In this document: positions 46,200-53,272 of the stretch, piece by piece
Numbering within the stretch: position 1 is the first letter of the stretch
Layout: the number at the start of each line of letters is the position of its first letter
Source: Nocardioides speluncae
GTDB lineage: Bacteria > Actinomycetota > Actinomycetes > Propionibacteriales > Nocardioidaceae
Assembly (NCBI RefSeq): GCF_003121585.1
Contig: NZ_QEOO01000010.1
Location: forward strand, 1 to 53,272
DNA: 53,272 nucleotides
Direction: 5' to 3'
Translations under genes and position numbers: made by a program
Notes under the pieces: generated by a model
What the model was told of the DNA's origin: nothing
What the model saw: the letters and a program-made list of their open reading frames with translations, nothing else
Database searches by the model: none

Positions 46200-46283
46200 C
46201 CCCCCGTGTGGCGGCATCTTGCCCAACTCCCCCAGGGCCGGAAGGCAGCAAGGGTAAGCGAGCTCTGTCGGGTACGCGGGGGG
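46200..46283 (+). ncRNA. ffs: Small signal recognition particle RNA (4.5S type)
   Basis: The closing stem CCCCCCGTGTGGC/GCGGGGGG encloses the conserved SRP domain IV tip with AGGGCCGGAAGGCAGCAAGGGTAAGC read in two parts (AGGGCCGGAA, GGCAGCAAGGG). The RNA binds Ffh for co-translational membrane targeting. GGGGGGCC followed by TTTT forms its terminator. Confidence 0.95.
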
Positions 46284-46345
46284 CCTTTTCATGTCCAGAG
46301 GCGCGGCGCCTTTGCCGCAGCCCTCGGACACGTCACGATGGCAAG

Positions 46346-47101
46346 GTGCTGGTCATCGCGCATATCAGCGACACCCACTTCGGCGGCCACGACACGGCGG
46401 TGGAGCGGTCGGAGCGGGTGATGGATCACCTGGCCGGGATCCGGCCGGGACCGGACGTCGTACTCGTCACCGGCGACATCGCCGACCACGGCCTGGCCGA
46501 GGAGTACGCCGAGGCCGAGCAGACGCTCGGCAAGTGGCCGGGTCCGGCGCCGATGCTGTTCTGTCCGGGCAACCACGACGTGCGCGAGGGGTACGCCGCG
46601 TTCCGGCGCCGCCCGGGCGACGGTCCGGTCAACGAGGCGCACCGGGTCGCGGGCCACCTGTTCCTGATGCTCGAGTCGCTGGTGCCGGCGCCGCCGGGTG
46701 AGCGGTTCGACCACGGCTTCCTGGAGAAGGAGACGCTGGCCTGGCTGGACGAGCGGCTGGCGGCGCGGGAGCCGGGCGAGCGGGCGTTCGTGTGCCTGCA
46801 CCATCCGCCGGTCGACGTCCACATCGCGCTGATGGACCCGATCAAGCTCGCCAACGCCGACCAGCTCGCGGTGGTCCTGGAGCGGCACGACGACGTCGTC
46901 GCGGTCCTGGTCGGGCACGCCCACACGGCCTGCGCGTCGACGTTCGCCGGGCGGCCGGTGCTGGTGGGCGGTGGGGTGGCCTCGACGGTCACCCTCGACG
47001 CGGAGCCCCTGCCGCTGGTCACTCACGAGCTGGGCCCGAGCTTCGCCGTACACCTGCTCGGCGACGATGGCCGCCTCGTCACCCACTGGCGCACGCTCTG
47101 A
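46346..47101 (+). CDS. Metallophosphoesterase (CpdA/Rv0805-like)
   Basis: 251 residues from GTG 46346. All five metallophosphatase motifs are visible: SDTHFGGHD, TGDIADHG, PGNHD, LHHPP and GHAHT, coordinating a dinuclear metal centre. Sequence style resembles class III cyclic-nucleotide phosphodiesterases such as CpdA or mycobacterial Rv0805, so hydrolysis of 3',5'-cAMP or another phosphodiester is likely but not certain. It starts about 60 bp after the SRP RNA terminator and ends 60 bp before dnaX. Confidence 0.87.
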   Translation: MLVIAHISDTHFGGHDTAVERSERVMDHLAGIRPGPDVVLVTGDIADHGLAEEYAEAEQTLGKWPGPAPMLFCPGNHDVREGYAAFRRRPGDGPVNEAHRVAGHLFLMLESLVPAPPGERFDHGFLEKETLAWLDERLAAREPGERAFVCLHHPPVDVHIALMDPIKLANADQLAVVLERHDDVVAVLVGHAHTACASTFAGRPVLVGGGVASTVTLDAEPLPLVTHELGPSFAVHLLGDDGRLVTHWRTL

Positions 47102-47161
47102 GTCGCCGCCCCGCGGTACGTCGCCTACCAGGTGTCGGCGGGGGTGCGTAGGGTTCAGGAC

Positions 47162-49114
47162 GTGGAGTCACCCCTCGCCCTCTACCGCCGCTACCGGCCC
47201 GAGACCTTCGCTGAGGTCATCGGCCAGGACCATGTCACGGCGCCGCTGCGGGCTGCGCTGGCGAACAACCGGGTGAACCATGCGTACCTCTTCTCCGGGC
47301 CGCGCGGCTGCGGCAAGACCACCTCGGCGCGGATCCTCGCGCGGGCGCTGAACTGCGAGCAGGCGCCGGTCGCCGACCCGTGCGGTGAGTGCGACTCCTG
47401 CCGCGACCTGGCCCGTGGCGGGCCGGGGTCGATCGACGTGATCGAGATCGACGCCGCGTCGCACGGCGGCGTCGACGACGCGCGGGACCTGCGGGAGAAG
47501 GCGTTCTTCGCGCCGGTGAAGAGCCGGTACAAGGTCTACATCATCGACGAGGCCCACATGGTCTCCACGCAAGGCTTCAACGCGCTGCTGAAGCTGGTCG
47601 AGGAGCCGCCGCCCCACCTGCGCTTCATCTTCGCCACCACCGAGCCGGAGAAGGTGCTGCCGACGATCCGGTCGCGCACCCACCACTACCCGTTCCGGCT
47701 GATCCCGCCGCGGCTGCTGTCGGCGTACCTCGCCGAGCTGTGCCAGCGCGAGGGCGTCGCGATCGAGCCGGCGGCGCTGCCGCTGGTGGTGCGCGCCGGA
47801 GGCGGGTCGGCGCGCGACACCCTGTCGGTGCTCGACCAGCTGCTGGGCGGTGCGGGCGAGGCCGGCGTCACCCACGGGCTGGCCGCCGGGCTGCTCGGCT
47901 ATACGCCGGAGTCGCTGCTCGACGAGGTCGTCGACGCGTTCGCGGCCGGTGACGGGGCGAGTGTGTTCGGCGTGGTCGACAAGGTGATCGAGACCGGCCA
48001 GGACCCACGCCGGTTCACCGAGGACCTGCTGCGCCGGCTGCGCGACCTGGTGATCGTGGCGGCGGTCCCGGACGCGCCGGCCACCGGCCTGATCGACGTC
48101 GCTGAGGACGCCGGCGAGCGGCTGGTCGCCCAGGCCGCCCGGTTCGGTGGGCTGGAGCTCAGCCGGGCCGCCGACCTGGTCGCGGCCGGCCTCACCGAGA
48201 TGCGCGGCGCCACCGCCCCACGACTGCTGCTCGAGCTGATCTGTGCACGGATCCTGCTGCCCGGTGCCGACGACAGCAAGGACGGCCTGCTCGCCCGGCT
48301 GGACCGCCTCGAGAAGCGGATGTCGATCGTTGGAAGTGGTACGCCGATGCCCGCGGCGCCGGCACCGGCTCCGGCGCCGGCGAGGAGCGCGCCGCCCGCC
48401 GCTCCCGAAGCTGCTGCCCCCATCCCGCCTCCACCCGCTCCGGAACCTGCGCCGGAGCCGCCGCCGGTGCCCGAGCCGGAGCCAGCACCTGCACCTGCGC
48501 CCCCGCCGAAGGCGGCGGAAGCCGCCTCCCCGGCGGCCGCGGCGCCGAAGAGCGGCGGGCTGTCGCTCGTCGACGTACGCCGGCTGTGGGGCGACATCGT
48601 CGAGGCGACCAAGCTCAAGCGGCGGGTGACCTGGATCCACCTCACCCAGCACGCCCAGGTGGTCGCGGTCGACGACAAGACCCTGACGCTCGGGTTCGCG
48701 AACTCCGGCGCGCGGGACAGCTTCGTCAACGGTGGCAGCCCGGAAATCGTCCGCCAGGCCGCGATCGACGTGGTCGGTGCGGACTGGCGGGTCGACGCGA
48801 TCGTGGATCCGGGCGCCCAGGCGTCGGTGCACGTGCAGTCTCAGCCGCCCGCGCCGGCACCAGCCGAGCCGAGCCCGGCACCGGAGCCGTCGGCCGCGAC
48901 CGCGCCGCCACCCGAGCCGCCGCTCGCCGCACCCGAGCCGCCACCGGTGGCATCTCGGCCGGCGAACCTGCCGCCGTCCAAGGAGGAGCTGGCGCGCGCG
49001 GACGCCGAGGCGCACCCGGACGACGCGGACGCGGAGAACAATGGGCTCGCCGGCACCGAGCTGCTCCAGCGTGAGCTCGGCGCGCAGGTGATCGAAGAGA
49101 TCCGCCACGACTGA
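47162..49114 (+). CDS. dnaX: DNA polymerase III subunits gamma/tau
   Basis: 650 residues from GTG 47162. Clamp-loader ATPase with Walker A GPRGCGKT (46-53), four zinc cysteines 65, 74, 77, 80 (NCEQAPVADPCGECDSC), VYIIDEAHMVS and the arginine-finger region GGSARDTLSVLDQL. Residues about 390-470 and 560-620 are Pro/Ala/Glu-rich linkers around a conserved tau-like domain (LSLVDVRRLWGDIVEATKLKRRVTW). It starts the conserved dnaX-ybaB-recR cluster. No frameshift signal for a short gamma form was evident. Confidence 0.96.
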   Translation: MESPLALYRRYRPETFAEVIGQDHVTAPLRAALANNRVNHAYLFSGPRGCGKTTSARILARALNCEQAPVADPCGECDSCRDLARGGPGSIDVIEIDAASHGGVDDARDLREKAFFAPVKSRYKVYIIDEAHMVSTQGFNALLKLVEEPPPHLRFIFATTEPEKVLPTIRSRTHHYPFRLIPPRLLSAYLAELCQREGVAIEPAALPLVVRAGGGSARDTLSVLDQLLGGAGEAGVTHGLAAGLLGYTPESLLDEVVDAFAAGDGASVFGVVDKVIETGQDPRRFTEDLLRRLRDLVIVAAVPDAPATGLIDVAEDAGERLVAQAARFGGLELSRAADLVAAGLTEMRGATAPRLLLELICARILLPGADDSKDGLLARLDRLEKRMSIVGSGTPMPAAPAPAPAPARSAPPAAPEAAAPIPPPPAPEPAPEPPPVPEPEPAPAPAPPPKAAEAASPAAAAPKSGGLSLVDVRRLWGDIVEATKLKRRVTWIHLTQHAQVVAVDDKTLTLGFANSGARDSFVNGGSPEIVRQAAIDVVGADWRVDAIVDPGAQASVHVQSQPPAPAPAEPSPAPEPSAATAPPPEPPLAAPEPPPVASRPANLPPSKEELARADAEAHPDDADAENNGLAGTELLQRELGAQVIEEIRHD

Positions 49115-49156
49115 CCGGCGTCGTACACCACAACAAGAAGAAGGAAGAACACACAC

Positions 49157-49555
49157 ATGACGGACAACCCGTTCGGCGGCGAGGGCTTCGGTGGCCTCGA
49201 CATGAACGCGCTGCTGCAGCAGGCCCAGCAGATGCAGGCCGACCTGCAGGCCGCGCAGACCGAGCTCGCCGAAGCGACCGTCGACGGCACCGTCGCGGGT
49301 GGCGCGGTCACCGTGAGGCTCACCGGCGTGGGTGACCTGATCGGTGTCGACATCAAGGCCGGCCAGTTCGACGGCGGCGACGCCGACGACCTGACCGACC
49401 TTGGCGACATGATCGTCGCGGCGTACCGCGACGCCAAGGCGCAGGCCGACGTGCTGGCCAGCCAGAAGCTGGGTCCGGTCGCCGGTGGTTTCAGCGACCT
49501 CGGCTCCGGCGACGCGGGCAGCCTCAAGATGCCCGGCATCGACGAGGAGCACTAG
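49157..49555 (+). CDS. YbaB/EbfC nucleoid-associated protein
   Basis: 132 residues from ATG 49157, with AAGAAGGAAG upstream. Small DNA-binding dimer: MNALLQQAQQMQADLQAAQTELAEATVDGTVAGGAVTVRLTGVGDLIGVDIK then MIVAAYRDAKAQADVLA. The N-terminus (FGGEGFGGLD) is typical. Its stop is immediately followed by the TTG start of recR. Confidence 0.95.
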   Translation: MTDNPFGGEGFGGLDMNALLQQAQQMQADLQAAQTELAEATVDGTVAGGAVTVRLTGVGDLIGVDIKAGQFDGGDADDLTDLGDMIVAAYRDAKAQADVLASQKLGPVAGGFSDLGSGDAGSLKMPGIDEEH

Positions 49556-50152
49556 TTGTACGAAGGTGTCGTCCAGGACCTGATCGACGAGCTCGGCCGG
49601 CTGCCGGGCGTCGGTCCTAAGAGCGCGCAGCGGATCGCCTTCCACCTGCTGCAGGCCGACCCCCACGACGTACGTCGGCTCGCCGACGTGCTGATCGAGG
49701 TCAAGGCCAAGGTGCGCTTCTGCAACGTCTGCTTCAACGTGTCGCAAGCCGAGCGGTGCCGGATCTGCAGTGACGAGCGGCGGGACCCGAGCGTGCTGTG
49801 CGTGGTGGAGGAGTACAAGGACGTCGTCGCGATCGAGAAGACGCGGGAGTTCCGCGGTCGCTACCACGTTCTGGGCGGCGCGATCTCGCCGATCGACGGC
49901 ATCGGCCCGGACCAGCTGCGGATCCGCGAGCTGATGATCCGGCTGGCCGACGGCACCGTCACCGAGTGCATCCTGGCGACCGATCCGAACCTCGAGGGCG
50001 AGGCGACCGCGACGTATCTCACCCGGATGCTGAAGCCGTTGGGGTTGCGCGTAACGCGGTTGGCTAGTGGACTGCCGGTAGGCGGTGACCTGGAGTACGC
50101 CGACGAGGTCACCTTGGGCCGCGCATTCGCCGGAAGACGGCAGGCGGAATGA
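49556..50152 (+). CDS. recR: Recombination protein RecR
   Basis: 198 residues from TTG 49556, directly abutting ybaB. Helix-hairpin-helix ([24 protein letters not shown]), a four-cysteine zinc finger ([16 protein letters not shown]), a Toprim domain ([41 protein letters not shown]) and the C-terminal [18 protein letters not shown]. Acts in RecF-type daughter-strand gap repair. Confidence 0.97.
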   Translation: MYEGVVQDLIDELGRLPGVGPKSAQRIAFHLLQADPHDVRRLADVLIEVKAKVRFCNVCFNVSQAERCRICSDERRDPSVLCVVEEYKDVVAIEKTREFRGRYHVLGGAISPIDGIGPDQLRIRELMIRLADGTVTECILATDPNLEGEATATYLTRMLKPLGLRVTRLASGLPVGGDLEYADEVTLGRAFAGRRQAE

Positions 50153-50166
50153 ACAAAGGGGCGAAG

Positions 50167-50757
50167 ATGACTGAGAGACGGCTCGAGGACGTCGACAGCG
50201 AGACCGAGGACTTCGCGCAGCAGATCGCCGACCAGGTGACCAGCTTCCTGCTGGCCCTCCGGGAGATCGCCAAGGAAGGCGGCGGCAGCGCGATCTCGCT
50301 GCTGCTGCTCGAGGTCAGTCAGGTCCTGCTTGCCGGCGCCCGGCTCGGCGCGCAGCACGACTTCACGCCACCGCAGGAACACCAGCCCGACGTCGGCCCG
50401 GAGGCCGACCTCGACGAGCTGAGGCTGCGGCTGGCCACGATCCTGGACAGCGTCGATACCTACAGCTTCGTGTTCGACCCGTATGCGCCCGAGATCGTCA
50501 TCAACCAGATGTCCGACGACCTCACCAGCATCGCGACGGACCTGGAGAACGGCCTGCGCCACTACCGCCAGGGCAACGTCATGGAGGCGCTGTGGTGGTG
50601 GCAGTTCTCCTACGTCTCGTCGTGGGGCAACCTCGCGGGCGCGATCCTCAACGCGCTGCTGACCGTGGTCGCCCACGACCGGCTCGACGCGGAGTTCACC
50701 GGCGAGGACGAGGACCTGGCCGCGGCCAATGAGATGCTCGACGCGACGGGTGCCTAG
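50167..50757 (+). CDS. DUF5063 domain-containing protein
   Basis: 196 residues from ATG 50167, preferred over ATG 50149 because AAAGGGG precedes it and MTERR is a usual beginning. Helical and acidic: FAQQIADQVTSFLLALREIAKEGGGSAISLLLLEVSQVLLAGARLGAQ, YSFVFDPYAPE and EALWWWQFSYVSSWGNLAGAILNALLTVVAHDRLD are the conserved blocks. Function unknown; it regularly follows recR in actinobacteria. Confidence 0.9.
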   Translation: MTERRLEDVDSETEDFAQQIADQVTSFLLALREIAKEGGGSAISLLLLEVSQVLLAGARLGAQHDFTPPQEHQPDVGPEADLDELRLRLATILDSVDTYSFVFDPYAPEIVINQMSDDLTSIATDLENGLRHYRQGNVMEALWWWQFSYVSSWGNLAGAILNALLTVVAHDRLDAEFTGEDEDLAAANEMLDATGA

Positions 50758-50848
50758 CGTCGGTAAACTCAGGCCTCAGATCGCTGACGTGCAACGACGC
50801 CGTCGCGAACGCGTCGTACACCCCCAGCGCTGAGAGAGAGTGCACACC

Positions 50849-53157
<2,309 letters not shown>

Positions 53158-53272
53158 CGTGGGCGGGCAGATTCACAAGGTGGGTCACATCGGTGAGTGC
53201 AACATCCTGCTCCTGATGGGTGTGTCGCATGGCTGGTCCGGTGTTCTCGTGGCGGATGGTGCCGTCTGTGTT
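53158..53272. other. Unresolved right edge
   Basis: 115 bp after asd. Two overlapping short frames stay open to the edge (ATG 53216 and ATG 53230, the latter starting MAGPVFSWRM). Either could be the beginning of a gene, possibly a mobile one; nothing can be decided. Confidence 0.3.

Noticed and set aside
47162..49114. Programmed frameshift in dnaX
   Set aside because: No A-rich slippery site or matching hairpin was seen; tau alone is usual in actinobacteria.
47168..49867. 899-codon frame antisense to dnaX-ybaB-recR
   Set aside because: Shadow frame; composition is Arg/Leu/Gly-rich and all three plus-strand genes are clear.

Overview
The window looks like the chromosome of a high-GC actinobacterium, most likely Nocardioides or another Nocardioidaceae. 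Evidence for this is the GC-rich codon use, many GTG/TTG starts, an ESX (type VII) secretion locus, an actinobacterial mix of cobalamin genes, and the order dnaX - ybaB - recR - DUF5063 - lysC - asd. The taxonomic call is inference; everything was read by eye, without database searches.

Layout. (1) 88-1572: a complete IS4-family element with inverted repeats and a 10-bp target duplication; its transposase reads through only with a +1 frameshift at CCC-UGA. (2) 1.6-2.4 kb: a LytR_C membrane protein and a small conserved protein. (3) 2.5-23.7 kb: a large cobalamin (B12) region with cobD(cbiB), a cobQ-cobL fusion, cobM, cbiD, cobK, cobIJ, cobH, cobG, cobN behind a B12 riboswitch, a ChlI/ChlD-type chelatase, cobO, cobB and a CobE-CobC fusion. 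A LysE exporter, a secreted trypsin-like protease and a frameshifted lipoprotein/secreted gene are interspersed. (4) 23.7-28.8 kb: an accessory stretch with a deletion scar joining an HerA-like ATPase to a TetR regulator, an MFS exporter, a long palindromic element, a SnoaL-like protein and a lactate 2-monooxygenase. (5) 28.9-43.8 kb: an ESX locus (eccC, two different eccD genes, eccB, mycP, a WXG100 pair and several putative substrates). (6) 43.8-45.5 kb: a 31-bp inverted repeat array, a second B12 riboswitch and a cbtB-cbtA-ferredoxin cobalt-uptake operon. (7) 45.7-53.2 kb: tRNA-Ser(GGA), SRP RNA, a metallophosphoesterase, dnaX-ybaB-recR-DUF5063, and lysC-asd with an internal start for the aspartokinase beta subunit.

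How the genes work together. The corrin ring is built by methyltransferases CobI, J, M and L, the reductase CobK and mutase CobH. CobG and CobN are of the oxygen-dependent, late-cobalt type, but C1 methylation appears to be done by CbiD because no cobF is visible. CobB, CobO, CobQ, CobD and CobC then amidate, adenosylate and attach the aminopropanol arm. The two riboswitches should shut down cobalt chelation (CobN) and cobalt import (CbtAB) when B12 is plentiful.

The most unusual signal is a family of short palindromic elements (core GGTTTCGAGACGGTTGC.GCAACCTCCTCAACC) inserted in frame in several cobalamin genes. There they encode Gln/Pro/Val/Glu-rich linkers. One lies exactly at the CobQ-CobL fusion point, and two inverted copies form a 94-nt hairpin in the chelatase mRNA. 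This resembles protein-coding palindromic elements and deserves a genome-wide check.
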